A stretch of 64,000 bases of DNA from Apiospora phragmitis (taxonomy: Eukaryota; Ascomycota; Sordariomycetes; Amphisphaeriales; Apiosporaceae), in contig JAQQWL010000015.1 of the NCBI GenBank assembly GCA_038363925.1, forward strand, positions 558,001 to 622,000, in the 5' to 3' direction. Of this stretch, positions 11,422-22,012 are shown in pieces (the stretch's first letter is position 1; the number at the start of each line of letters is the position of its first letter). The position numbers and the translations under genes are program-made. The notes under the pieces were generated by a model. It worked only from the letters and a program-made list of their open reading frames with translations, did not search any database and was not told the origin of the DNA.

Positions 11422-13153
11422 ATGAATCTCATCAGTGCTCTTCTCGAGCAGAGGGAGCTTACAATATCTCCCAGCCGAGTCCTCGGGCTGGCTGCTGCAT
11501 TGGTAAGTAGCGAACGGGACCGGTGTGAGTCTGGTATACTAATGTATCTTCATAGGCTATCATCTACAGGGTCGTCGCAACTGTGTACCGGCTCTACATC
11601 CACCCCCTGTCCAAGGTTCCCGGCCCGAAACTCTATGCAGCCACAAGCGTCCCATTCGAAATACGGAACAAAATCAATGGCAAGTTTGTCCGGGACATGA
11701 CTGCACTGCACGAGAAGTACGGCCCGGTCGTGCGCGTCTCGCCCGACCGCGTTGCTGTTGACGGCTCCGTGGCCTGGCCCCTCTTCATGCGCCGGTACAA
11801 TGAAGAGTTCAGCAAGATCTGGCAATTCTACGGGTTCGGCCCTCTCGCCATCCTCGGCGCGGGCCCCGAGGCCCATAAGCGGCAGCGCCGCGTCATGGCC
11901 CACGCCACCTCGCCGGCCGCGCTCGCGGACCAGGAGGTCTATCTCCAAAAACATGTCAACAAGTTCGTGGATGTTTTGGGCGAGCATGCGGACCAGGACA
12001 AGGCCATCGACATCATGATCTGGTTCAACTACCTGACGTTCGATATCGTGGGCGAGCTGACGCTCGGTACATCTCTCGGATGCTTGGATTCTCGGGACTC
12101 GATCCATCCTCTGGTCGGTGTGGTGACAGCCACGACCCGGGACAACGCCAGGAGACTGTTCATGACGGGCATCCCGCTGCTAGGCTCGCTTGTCCCCATG
12201 GCGACTTACCTCTTGAGAAAGAAAGAGATCACGAAAATCCTCGACATGCAACGCCACATGGAAAGCCAGGCGGAGGCAAGAATCGCCTTGGGCACGGACA
12301 CCCGCACCGACCTGGTCACCTACATGCTGCGCGCCAACCAGGAGGACAAGGGCAAGGGCATGAGCCACGAGGAGATGCTGGTCAACAGTCGGGTGCTGCT
12401 CCTCGCCGGGGGCGAGACCACCGCCACCGCGCTGTCCGGCTTCGTCTTCCACATCACCAATGACCCGACCGCGTACAAGACGCTGGCCGATGAGGTCCGT
12501 GGCACCTTCAGCTCTGCTGACGCCATCACCATCCGCGCCACGAGTCAGCTGCCGTATCTGTGCGCGTGCATCGACGAGACCCTGCGCATCTACCCGCCGG
12601 CGGCGGATATTCCTCCCGCGGGTATCGCCCGGCACCGACGTCGGGGGTTATTACATTCCAAAAGGTGTACGTGTATTTGTTTTTTCTTTTTTCTTTTTCT
12701 GAAATCTTGGTCATTGCCGAGTAATCCATGTGAACTAATTCAAAATAGACGATTGTGTCCGTCTACGAGTGGGCCACGCACCACTCCGCCGAGCACTTCG
12801 CCGACCCGGAAAGCTTCGCGCCGCAGCGCTGGCTGCCGGCCACGCACGCCCTCTACGACGCCAGGTTCGCCGCCGACAACAATGCCGTCTGCAAGCCCTT
12901 CTCCGCGGGGCCGCGCGACTGCACCGGCAAGATCCTGGCCTACGCGGAGATGCGCCTCGCGATCACGCGGCTCTTCTGGCACTTCGACTTCGTCCGGGAG
13001 GCGGGGCAGGACGACTGGATCGCCGGGCAGTGCGTCTTCACGTTGGCGGAGAAGGGGCCGCTCAGGATCAGGTTGCGGCGTCGGGCAGGGCAGTATAGAA
13101 GCCCAAAGGGGGACGAAGAGCACATGGGACAAGAGTCATTGTATTTGTGTTAA
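11422..13153 (+). CDS. Cytochrome P450 monooxygenase (about 531 aa)
   Basis: Membrane-anchored haem-thiolate oxygenase, probably oxidising the cluster's terpene or peptide. Exons 11422-11502, 11556-12666, 12749-13153. Seen: a hydrophobic N-terminal anchor followed by the proline hinge HPLSKVPGP, I-helix AGGETT, K-helix ETLR, the PERF-like region APQRW, and the haem-binding loop FSAGPRDCTGK with the Cys ligand. The haem loop followed by AYAEMRL resembles the CYP65/isotrichodermin hydroxylase-like group, a family guess only. One +1 frame break at about 12612-12617 separates RIYPPAADI from LPRVSPGTDV; dropping one C restores the usual spacing and gives 532 codons exactly. The second intron starts with a T-rich stretch. 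Without the break it would be a normal full-length P450. Confidence 0.93.
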
Positions 13154-13464
13154 TCCCGAGTCGGGAAAAGACGGAAAAGGGGATGTTATGAATGTCAGCA
13201 TTGACGAGACCTAGTTCAGGTCAAGGACAGACTTTTCTGGTGATGAGACTGACTTCTGCCATCTGATATCGATGCGGTCGTTTTAGAGGCCAGGAGCACC
13301 GGAGAGCCGGGTAGTAGTAAGAACTTGGTTTATTTAGACTTTCTTGCATACCGGGCTGCGCGTAATATCAACACTAATAACGTCAACTGTACTAGGGTAA
13401 CCTTGTTGAATATCTCACCCCGCGCTACAAACAATATTATCTTATCTGCATCCAACCCGCTCAA
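13154..13464. other. Convergent 3' intergenic region
   Basis: About 310 bp between the 3' ends of the P450 and the bHLH gene. AT-richer than its neighbours and presumably holds both 3' UTRs; nothing else seen. Confidence 0.4.
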
Positions 13465-14556
13465 TCAGTTCCTGCCCGCTGTAAACGAAGGCAGCTGCAA
13501 CGCCCGCTGAGTTGCCTGCATCCGCTCTACCAGTGCATCGATCTGCTCCAGCATGACGCTATTTTCCTCCTCCAGTTGTTGGACGTATTCGACGGCCTCG
13601 GTCAAGACCTCGGCTTTGCTCATTCTCGTCGTGGAGCCGGTGGTGGTGGTGGTAGATGATGTTGGGGTGGAACCACCACTGCCGCCTGCTACTCCACCAT
13701 CGGTGCTTCCACCACCCGTGGCTTGACTATCGCCTGCGGATTTGCAGTGGCGTTTCGGCCGCTTCCGCGACTCGAGACAGACGCGCAGGGCTTCAATCTT
13801 GTCGTTGAGACTGACGCGGTACCGCTTCTCGACCGCGGCGTGGGGGCGCTGCGGCTTCTGTGCTTCTTCCTGGGGCGATGGTGATTGTGAGGAAGATGGT
13901 CGAGGAGAAGCGCCCGTGTCGCTGGCAGTGCTGATCCTCGGCCTCTTTTTGCGGGCGTTGTCGCCCGCGGTGATCTCGGGCCGAGGTGGTGAAGGCGGTG
14001 ACACCGGCTGCGGTAGTGATGGGGGCGGTGGTGGTGGCTGCGCTACTATTATGGTGGAATCCGATAGCAATGGAGAAGGGGATGGTTGCTGTGTCGGCGT
14101 GTCGGTCGTATAATAGTCCATAGTGACATCCCCGGAGCTGGGCTCATGATCCAGAAACTGGAAGGAGTTGGAGAAATCATAGTCGTCTGATGAGATGCTG
14201 CCGCCGTATAGGTCGTCAGGGGTGAGCGGCGTGCAAACGGCAGTGCTCCCTGCCTCCAAGCCGAGCTGTGGCACTTGAAACTGCGGGAAATCGTGACAGG
14301 CGCTGCCACCGTGGATGGATTGGGCGCAGAGCAGCTGCAGGGCGTCCTTCAGCGCCTGGACATAGCGAGCCTGTCCACTGCCGCAGGTGTGACCGCAGCG
14401 GCTGGCGGGGACAGCACAGTCGTGTTGGGACGAAGGGTCCGCCCATAGTGGAAATGGAGGGGGAGGTGGTGGTGTGGTGTGGTGGGCATCGTGATGACGA
14501 ATTTGCGGTGCAAAATGGCGTTTGTCGACCGGCCCCCTGGGCCCGCCTTGGAACAT
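13465..14556 (-). CDS. bHLH transcription factor, SREBP-like basic region (363 aa)
   Basis: Likely nuclear DNA-binding regulator, and the only regulator seen inside the cluster. Uninterrupted ORF without introns. Residues 1-230 are low-complexity, with poly-Pro runs and Ser/Pro-rich acidic stretches that may activate transcription. Basic region and helix 1 at about 233-261 (HAAVEKRYRVSLNDKI), carrying the Tyr in EKRYR that marks SREBP-type bHLH proteins. A loop of about 50 residues rich in Gly, Ser and Thr follows, far longer than usual, then helix 2 with a leucine-zipper-like extension at 312-346. No transmembrane segments, so it is not a membrane-tethered SREBP. It is read divergently from the MFS gene. 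It could be the pathway regulator acting on the palindromic sites; that link is inference. Confidence 0.9.
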   Translation of the reverse strand: MFQGGPRGPVDKRHFAPQIRHHDAHHTTPPPPPPFPLWADPSSQHDCAVPASRCGHTCGSGQARYVQALKDALQLLCAQSIHGGSACHDFPQFQVPQLGLEAGSTAVCTPLTPDDLYGGSISSDDYDFSNSFQFLDHEPSSGDVTMDYYTTDTPTQQPSPSPLLSDSTIIVAQPPPPPPSLPQPVSPPSPPRPEITAGDNARKKRPRISTASDTGASPRPSSSQSPSPQEEAQKPQRPHAAVEKRYRVSLNDKIEALRVCLESRKRPKRHCKSAGDSQATGGGSTDGGVAGGSGGSTPTSSTTTTTGSTTRMSKAEVLTEAVEYVQQLEEENSVMLEQIDALVERMQATQRALQLPSFTAGRN

Positions 14557-15806
14557 GTCAAAAATTCAGACGACCAAGGTCTATAAGAAGCTCCCGTGAT
14601 CTCTCCGGCTAGGAAATAGTTTGTTACGCCCGTCTTTGCAGAGGGCCTCTGATACGGGACAAGAAGTCTTGGGAGGAAGTTGCCAAACTGAGTTTCTAGT
14701 CACATACCGTCCCTATGCTTTGCAAAGTATTGCGCTACGGTCACGCTGCTGCTTCTTTATACTATCGTCCTACGAAACCCTTTCGTTCCCCTTAACCGTG
14801 GCTCCCGCTCCCGCTGAGCATAATCAATCAACGGTCAGTGGAGACGGGTATAAGACTAACGTCTGTGTGTCCTGATTGGCTGCGGCGTCTCGGCACAGAT
14901 CGCAACAGAGCCCGTGCCAGCGCCCTAGGGAGTATCCCAAGCTTCTTGATTGGAGGAAAAGGAACCCTCGCCTTATCGTTCCTGCTCTCAGCTATCTGCC
15001 CCAATAGACAAGAGACAAGGGGAGGCCCGTCTACCGGTGGTTTTCGTAACGTCTCATATAGAACAACGATGCCCAGCCCGAGTGCGAACTCTCGCGTGAA
15101 CTTTCTCCGTCTCATTTGGCGTGGCAGCCTGGGAATATACTCTAACAAACTTTCCCTCGTAGCTTGGCGGCAGCCGGATTGCATGATTTGGGTCGCAGCA
15201 ATGCCATGCATGGTAGCAGGGCGTATGCAGCCTGTTACTCGGTACTGTTACTGGCCATTCACCTGAAGTGGATTAGGGTCGAACTCGAGTGCACTAATTG
15301 CGGCACTTCCCTAGGGGCCCCATAATTATGTAAGTACTTCAATCCTTGGCCGACTGACTCTATTGATAAAAGTTGCTAACGACCGCCGGCAGTCTGGAAC
15401 GGCCGATTGAAATCAATCAGATAATCGCGTGGTGAGATCTCACGCCTCGTGAGACATTTGTCTTGTCCAAGTCGCATATTCCAAAGTATCCTGGTGTCTC
15501 CATATTCCTGGTGGTAGTTGGCAATTCAAGGGGACACCGTACACGAAGAATGACTCTTGGCGGTGGCACCACCAGATTACCACTCTCATCAATCGACATA
15601 CCTGGCCCGCAACGAACGCAGTCGACTATCGGAGGAGAAAAGAGGAAGCGAAACACATACGCACGCAACTTCTATGGAACCAACAACTGACCGATGCGCT
15701 GGGGAAGTGGGCAAGACCATGTATAAGACCCCGGCTGCTGCAGATTGACCAAGGAAGCATTCTCAAAAGCACCTGATCCATTCGACTTTGCGCGACTACC
15801 ATCATC
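14557..15806. promoter_or_regulatory. Divergent promoter, bHLH gene / MFS exporter
   Basis: About 1.25 kb without a convincing gene. It carries one full 12-bp copy of the palindromic motif at 15562-15573, about 235 bp upstream of the MFS start and 1 kb from the bHLH start. Short ORFs here lack homology cues and codon bias. Confidence 0.5.
15562..15573 (+). promoter_or_regulatory. Candidate cluster operator GGTGGCACCACC
   Basis: Complete interrupted palindrome with 5-bp arms (GGTGG-CA-CCACC), about 235 bp before the MFS start codon. Confidence 0.55.
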
Positions 15807-18019
15807 ATGCAAGATACCCTCGCTGAAGAATCACGGGAGAAGGTAGAGCCTCAGCTGGCCCAGGAGCCCGAGAGAACCGGCACCGCCTCCGACGGCAAGC
15901 CCCACGACCTGCCATCTGAACATGTCGCGCGGCAAGACGACAATAATTCCGACACCTTGGCCGAAAGCACAGAGTACCCATCAATGTGGAAGGCCATGCT
16001 GATCGTTTCGGGGCTCTTCATGGGCGTCTTCCTCGTCGCCCTCGACCAAACCATCATCGGCACCGCCATCCCCAAGATTACCGATGAGTTCAAGACGATT
16101 CAGGTTCGTGTGTGCCATGCAAATACCCTTACTATCCGAACTAGTCATGGGCGTTGCCCAAGTTCGGCTTTCTCTATTTTCTCTCTCATCATGGCTGACC
16201 ATAACTCCTCCAGGACGTGGGTTGGTACGGCAGCGCCTATTTTTTGACCAGCACAGGTCTGTTCTGTCCGGCTTGCCTCTCCGGTCCTTGTTCCCCTACT
16301 GACTAGCGCGCGCGCCAGCCCTGCAACCGTCGTACGGGCGCATTTACGTGAGCTTTGACGTAAGTCTCAACCCGTTTTCCCCAATGCCGCCGATCCACAT
16401 GGCTGACTCGAGCTCATGCTTGCCCCGCCAGTCGAAATGGGCCTTTCTGCTGGCCATTTTCCTGTTTGAGCTTGGGTCCCTGATCTGCGCCGTTGCTCCG
16501 ACGAGCCCCGCCCTGATCGCCGGCCGGTAAGCTATTTAATAATGGACGGCGATCTGATCTGCCACCGGTCCCCGAGGATTCCTGGCATGGGCTAACCCTG
16601 TTTCGCAGCGCCATTGCCGGCCTGGGAGTGGCCGGCATCTTTTCTGGTTGCACCGTGATTACCTCTTTTGTCGGTGAGTTATCCCTAGCGTACTACCTAA
16701 CAGAAAACACGCCATCTCTCGCGTCGATCTAGATTCTGACTGAAACCCCTTGGGGAACAGTGCCCCTCGAGAAGCGCCCGCTCGCCTTCAGTCTCTTCGG
16801 TGCCGTCTGGGGTGCTGCTTTCGTGGCCGGTCCCCTTCTGGGGGGCGCCTTCACGGATCATGTCACGTGGCGGTGGTGCTTCTATATTAAGTATGCTATA
16901 TTATGTCTATCTGCTGCTTCAACCTCACGTTTCGGGGTCCACTGCATTGACTTTTAGTCCCTAGCCTCCCCATCGGCGCAGTCTCCGCAGCCGTCGTGAT
17001 GCTAGTGCTCAACCCCCCGCCGCGCCCCAAGAACGAGAGGGACAAGACCATCCTCGTCCGTCTTCGCGAGCTCGACTTCTTGAGTGCGATCCTGCTGGTC
17101 GCCGCTGTCACTTGTCTGCTTCTGGTCCTGCAGTGGGGCGGCAAGCATCACCCGTGGAGCGATGGCCGCATCGTTGGCCTGCTGGTCGGCTTCGGTCTTC
17201 TCCTCATCGTCTTCATCGGGTGGCAGATTCGGCTGGGCGAGAGGGCGACGCTGCCGCCGCGCATCATGCGCCAGCGGACAGTGGCGGCGGCCTCGGTTTT
17301 TGTCATTATGTTCGGTGGCTCCGCCGTCCTCTTCATGTTCTACCTGCCCATCTTCTTCCAGAGCATCCGGGGCTCGTCGGCCATCCTGTCGGGCATCCAG
17401 ATGCTGCCCATGCTGCTGGGCCTGGTGGTGTCCTCGGGCATTGTGGGCGCTCTCGTCTCCTACTTTGGCTTCTACACACCCTTCCTGATCGGCAGCACCG
17501 CCCTCTTCGCCGTGGGCGCTGGCCTCATCACGACGTACAACGTCGAGATGAAGGATGCGACCTGGATCGGGTTCCAGATCTTGGCCGGCGCGGGTCTCGG
17601 GGCCGGGTTCCAGATCCCCCAGGCGGCCGTCCAGACTGTGCTGGTCCAAGAAGACATCCCTGTGGGATCGTCGGCCCTCATCTTCTTCCAGAACCTGGGC
17701 GGCTCCATCTTCGTTTCCGTGGGGCAGGCTGTCTTTCAGAACGGTCTATCTAGCGGGCTGCGGGAGCTGGCGCCCACGGTGGACCCGGCCCTTGCTCTTC
17801 TCAACGGGCGCGACGGGGTTGAAACAGGCTCTGGAGCAGGCGGGACAGGCAGGGGCCTGGCCTTCGGTCCTGGTTGCATACACGAGGGGACTTCAGGATG
17901 CGTTCAAGGTGGGCATGGGCCTCGGGGTGGGGGGCGTCGTGGCCTCGCTGTTCTTCGAGTGGAGGAGTGTCAAGGATAAGAAGAACAACGCCAAGCCGAC
18001 GATGGCGCACGGGGCCTAG
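15807..18019 (+). CDS. MFS drug/metabolite exporter, DHA2 (14-TM) type (about 574 aa)
   Basis: Plasma-membrane proton antiporter, probably exporting the cluster product or giving self-protection. Exons 15807-16103, 16214-16256, 16319-16359, 16432-16526, 16609-16673, 16761-16890, 16965-18019; all junctions are GT..AG and in phase. The hydrophilic N-terminus (~65 aa) is followed by TM1 and the DHA2 signature [13 protein letters not shown], then [30 protein letters not shown] and FYINLPIG, all typical of fungal toxin-efflux pumps. A +1 frame break in 17806-17818 (a GGG and a GGGG run) separates PALALLNG from LKQALEQAG. With one G removed the protein ends ...[11 protein letters not shown], as expected for the family, and the total is 575 codons. 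Probably intact apart from the sequence error. Confidence 0.92.
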
Positions 18020-18957
18020 GACCCCGGAATTGGTTTACATAGTTACCCAGCGAGCCGATAAGACTTTCTCGTGTGTACACTAGCTCAGATCTAAGCGAGC
18101 AACCCCTATTTGGAGTTCATGGACCCACAATAGGGGTAGCTCGGAAGCTTTCCAAAGCCCGTTTACGAACCACCCTGTGAAGGCTCATCATGCAAAATTT
18201 AACGGCACTAAGATCAGTCCAGTATTAAGAAGTCTAGCCCGGAAGAGTGTTCTTCTCCTAAACAGTAGTGGGCAAAACGCGTACCACCAGCGGCGGGGAA
18301 TTCAGTTCGACGATCTCTTATCTATAGGGACCAGCCAGACCCCTAAACAAAGTCTCGTTCGCGGCGCACGGCCGCAGTCCCGACCCCCAGGACAGCAGCA
18401 ACAACGGCTGTCACCCCGGTCTTGGCGGCCGGGCCCCTCGGCCGCCGACATCCCTCGCCGGCCCAACTCAGAACCCAGCCGAGGAAACGTGGTGCCAACG
18501 ACGGGGGTTGGGACTCGAGGATGTTTCTGGACTCAGCCGAGATCGTCATGCAGATTCGGGGCGTTCCGGGATCGAAGGGTTGATGGCGGGTCTCAGTAGT
18601 GTCGGGACCCCAAAGTCTATTCAAGATAATATTAGTGCTACGATACGGGGGTCATTACTGGCGCGCGCCAGGGCGGCCTGATGGGCCCATGGCAGTGGCA
18701 CCACACCCCATTGGCCATGTGGGTTAGCCACTTATCTCACTCTTGGGACATCCCTCACGACGCTGTTCGACTTCCAGAATTAAGAGTCCCCGTAAGTTAG
18801 TTTTTATCTAGACGTTGGCGATGTGATACAATTGTACACTTATAACCAAAACCATGAACTTTCGTGAGCTCTACATTGCAGCGGAGGGAACTTATGTTTT
18901 CATGTTTCATTACATAAATATGGACTAAAACGGGTTGCTAGTGACACTTTGTTTAGT
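18020..18957. other. Convergent intergenic region with two motif copies and no clear gene
   Basis: About 940 bp between the 3' ends of the exporter and the decayed oxygenase. No credible ORF or RNA gene seen; short ORFs have low-complexity Arg/Pro content. Unexpectedly it carries an exact cluster 10-mer at 18695-18704 and a 9/10 inverted match at 18489-18498, so a small or lost transcription unit is possible. Confidence 0.4.
18694..18705 (+). promoter_or_regulatory. Candidate operator AGTGGCACCACA
   Basis: Exact GTGGCACCAC core, in a region where no gene start was found. A 9/10 inverted copy lies 200 bp to the left. Confidence 0.35.
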
Positions 18958-19947
18958 CTAAGTAACAAATACTGTGCTATCCTCATATCCGACATAACTG
19001 ATCGAGTAATTGGGTTGTTGGTCATCCTCTTTGGCCTGGGAGTATATCCCAGGATCGTCAACCATCGTTCCAACCCGTACTTGTACCCATTTTCGACCTG
19101 TAGCTCCACACACAACCACTATCTCCTCGCAAGCGTTATCTTGAAAAGCTAGTGCCAACATTAGCCGAGCTTCTCGGTTCTCAATCTGTGATACCAGCCC
19201 TTCCAAGTGAGCCATCGTCGGGGCGGTACACGGCGTTGGGCGGTGTTCACAGTGAACCTCTCCGTCCGCCGAGGGCCAGCGCGAGACCAGCTCGTTGTCC
19301 CATAGCCTCAGTGCCTCCTCCAGGATGTGGAGCAGGTCGTGATGCAGGTTCGCGCAGTCTCGCAAGAACGGCTGCATTGTCATCTGGAAGATGTCGCCGC
19401 GCACTCCCATCGGCCACGGTGTGGGCGCTTGCCGGTCGGATGCCGGGCCTGCCACAAAGGTCTCCTGTAGCACCGTCCCCGCACGGTTAGCTATACACGT
19501 ACCATTGGTCGCGTTGATGCTTGCGCCTTGCTCACAGAAGTGTTTTGTCCGATCACTCCTCGCCCCCAATATCCACGCAGACGACCATTTTTGGACCGTG
19601 AACCTGTCGCCGACTTTTTGAGGTGTTTGTGAAGGCCAAAGAACTCGGCGCCCTGGCATATAGGTTAGCAAAAAGAGACTGATTGGGCGAAGGGAGGGGG
19701 CAGTCTTGGTGTTATCATTATTTCTTACAGACTCGAACACGCGCTGGATCGTAGTCCCCGGAATACCATGACCGGTGATCTTGAATGCGCCACATGTGGA
19801 GAGAGAGGTTAAAAGCGACTTGATAGCTTTGGTTCGCTCCGCCGGGGCGTCCCCGTATAGACAGTCCTTTGAGGGGTCGTCAAACTCATAGAATAGTGAG
19901 ATATCAATAGTACGCATGCCCATGTCCACAGATTCGTCCGTCAACAT
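18958..19947 (-). pseudogene. 2-oxoglutarate/Fe(II)-dependent oxygenase (isopenicillin N synthase-like), decayed
   Basis: The N-terminal half is convincing: IDISLF, ERTKAIKSLLTSLSTCGAF and ITGHGIP match the non-haem dioxygenase N domain. After an intron starting GTAAGAAATAATG, the next exon reads in another frame through AEFFGLHKHLKK and GRLRGYWGRG; a possible short intron (GTACGT..GCTAAC..ACAG) leads into ETFVAGPASD and TPWP. The catalytic half is damaged: the region that should hold the iron-binding HxD is unrecognisable just before FQDNAC, and GTMVDDPG is not followed by the usual distal His and Arg-x-Ser. The end is about 30-60 residues short. Part could still be spliced differently, but the metal ligands are not visible in any frame. 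It shares a promoter with the hydrolase gene, so it probably was a tailoring enzyme. Confidence 0.68.
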
Positions 19948-20354
19948 TGATTACTAACGCTTTTCTTTGTCATGACAGTCAAGAATTATTATACTGAAGA
20001 AGTGGGCACCAATGGGGACGACTTGGTATAAAACAGTATCTGGTAATACCAGTCCTCTTAGTATGTAACTATGCTGTACGTGTCTATAGTATGGTGGTTT
20101 GAGGTGGCACCACCGGAGATCCGGAAGGCAAGCCACGAGTGGATGCCTGGCACCAGGTTTGGACCGGGGATCATCCTGTGGTAGAAAGGGGACATGAACA
20201 AAGTGGATCCAGTGGTACACAGCTGAGGTATGAAATAAGGTAGGTAAAATTGAAAAGGAAACGGTATGATTGTCTCTATCAAGACTACGGAGGACTCTGG
20301 ACACTACAAAGTAACTACTTTTTTTTTTTGGATAGGCATTTGAACCAGAACTAG
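19948..20354. promoter_or_regulatory. Divergent promoter, oxygenase remnant / alpha-beta hydrolase
   Basis: About 400 bp carrying a full 12-bp palindromic motif at 20103-20114 and a related palindrome CCTGGCACCAGG at 20146-20157 with the same TGG-CA-CCA core, 43 bp apart. A T10 run lies at about 20318-20329. Confidence 0.55.
20103..20114 (+). promoter_or_regulatory. Candidate cluster operator GGTGGCACCACC
   Basis: Second perfect copy of the 12-bp interrupted palindrome, about 240 bp before the hydrolase start, a spacing close to that at the MFS gene. A sister site with the same core follows at 20146-20157. Confidence 0.55.
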
Positions 20355-21392
20355 ATGGCAGTCAAGCGGCACGGCGCGGCCGAGGTCGGTGCATGCAACC
20401 CGGCCAACGCTGGCCACCTCGACTGGGTCACGGGTGAGACTTCCCTGGAGGGTCTTGTGCGCGGGTCCCATGGTATCGAACTGTTCCTGGCCACCAGCGG
20501 TCCGCCGAGGGTTCCAGGACAACCCGTCGTCATTTTCGAAGCGGGCGCAGGTGCGTGCAGCTCCAGCTGGGGGCCCGTCCGCCGCCTGCTAGACCCCCGC
20601 ATCCGCAGCTATGGCTACGACCGCGCCGGGTACGGTCGCAGTCCTTCTGCCGCCTCCCTCCGCACCGCGGGGGCCATGGCCGGGGAGCTGCTGGACGTCC
20701 TCTCGTCGGCGGGCGTGGGCCCCCCGTACATTCTGGTGGCGCATTCATTCGGCGCGCTCGTGGCCCGCGAGGTCGTGGCCCTCCTCGGCCCGGACGACGT
20801 GGCCGGCCTGGTCCTGGCGGATGCGAACCAGGAGAAGGCTTACAAGGCTATAGAGGAGCCCCTGCAACCGCTCGTCTCGCTGGCCGGGCCAAGAGGGCTG
20901 GCGCTGCTCGACCAGTCAGGCATGCTGGCAGGCGGGGACCTCTACACGGCCGATGAGTTGCATCGGCTGACTCTGGACGCCGAGAGAGAAGCCAAGGTCA
21001 ACACATCGGCGACGGAGACAGCGCTCTTGGAAGCCAGCTCCGACTCGCTCGCCCGTAGAGGCCAGTTTGAGGCCATGGCTCTTGGGATGCAACCCGTGAC
21101 CATCATCCGAGGGGACACGAAACGAGACTACCGGCGGGTCATTGCTGCCACCCGGCGGCGTTCCGATCTAGGTACCGAAGCTAGAAGGGTTCTCGAACGA
21201 CTTCACGACTTTATTGAGAATGAAATCGATGCGCGTGACAACGATTTACAGCGGGAACAGATGCGGCTGTCGGCCAATAGTCGCTTCGTGCAGGCGTTGG
21301 AAAGCGGACACGCCGTTATTGCCACTGAGCCGCAGCTGGTTGCCGATGAAGTGTCGAGCGTCTGGGAAAGTTGCTTGAGTGGCAGGTTTTGA
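20355..21392 (+). CDS. Alpha/beta hydrolase (345 aa)
   Basis: Serine hydrolase of the alpha/beta fold; in this setting it could hydrolyse an ester or amide intermediate or release a product. Single uninterrupted exon. Seen: the oxyanion-side strand VVIFEAGAG (~54-62), YGYDRAGYGRS (~92-102), nucleophile elbow VAHSFG (~130-135; Ala replaces the usual first Gly of GxSxG), acid in LVLADANQE (~154-162), and the likely catalytic His in ESGHAVIATEPQLV near the C-terminus. A charged helical cap lies between. The substrate cannot be told. It is read divergently from the decayed oxygenase across a promoter with two motif copies. Confidence 0.88.
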   Translation: MAVKRHGAAEVGACNPANAGHLDWVTGETSLEGLVRGSHGIELFLATSGPPRVPGQPVVIFEAGAGACSSSWGPVRRLLDPRIRSYGYDRAGYGRSPSAASLRTAGAMAGELLDVLSSAGVGPPYILVAHSFGALVAREVVALLGPDDVAGLVLADANQEKAYKAIEEPLQPLVSLAGPRGLALLDQSGMLAGGDLYTADELHRLTLDAEREAKVNTSATETALLEASSDSLARRGQFEAMALGMQPVTIIRGDTKRDYRRVIAATRRRSDLGTEARRVLERLHDFIENEIDARDNDLQREQMRLSANSRFVQALESGHAVIATEPQLVADEVSSVWESCLSGRF

Positions 21393-22012
21393 GGAAGGCT
21401 CGGCCGATAAGCGCAGCTGTGTGGCCTTGGGGGAATCTCTTATCAATGTAGCTTAAGTACCTTATCTTCTGCTGTCATATATTACCGGCGACGTCGCTAC
21501 TCGGTCACTACTAGTCACTCGGATGTTACGGGGATGAGCCGGGTAATTAACCGGTAGGACCTGAAGAGAAGGACTACCAATTGCCCAGAGTGATCAAAAT
21601 CTCACCGAGAACCGACGACTCGGGTTACATGTGTGGAGATAGGGGTCTATTTATATACTCTACTGCTGTGTTATGTGATCAACTCGCAGCGCGATGATGA
21701 TGTAAGTGCACCGTTGACTTGCTCTTATCTTACCACATGCCCCCTTCATCTCGCTGCCGTCATTCAGACCCTGGTCCAAGCCACCCCTCCATGTAAGCCG
21801 AGTTACACAAGCTCGCCATTCGGCACCAACAACGGAGACCGAAAGTTCCGTTTGTCCTGTACTGTAGGGTCAGTCAGCTGTATCCAGCCGGGGGTAGAAA
21901 AGCCCCCTTCAGCTGAGCTGCTGTGCCGCAATCGCCATGCAAGCCTTCCACCATTCTTCGGTCCATCATCCTCGAAATCGCCAATACAGGTTTTAGCCCC
22001 TAATTGATTCCA
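21393..22012. promoter_or_regulatory. Intergenic region upstream of the DHA1 transporter
   Basis: 620 bp. I found no copy of the cluster 10-mer here, unlike the other promoters, which hints that the next gene is not in the same regulon. No coding region seen. Confidence 0.4.
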
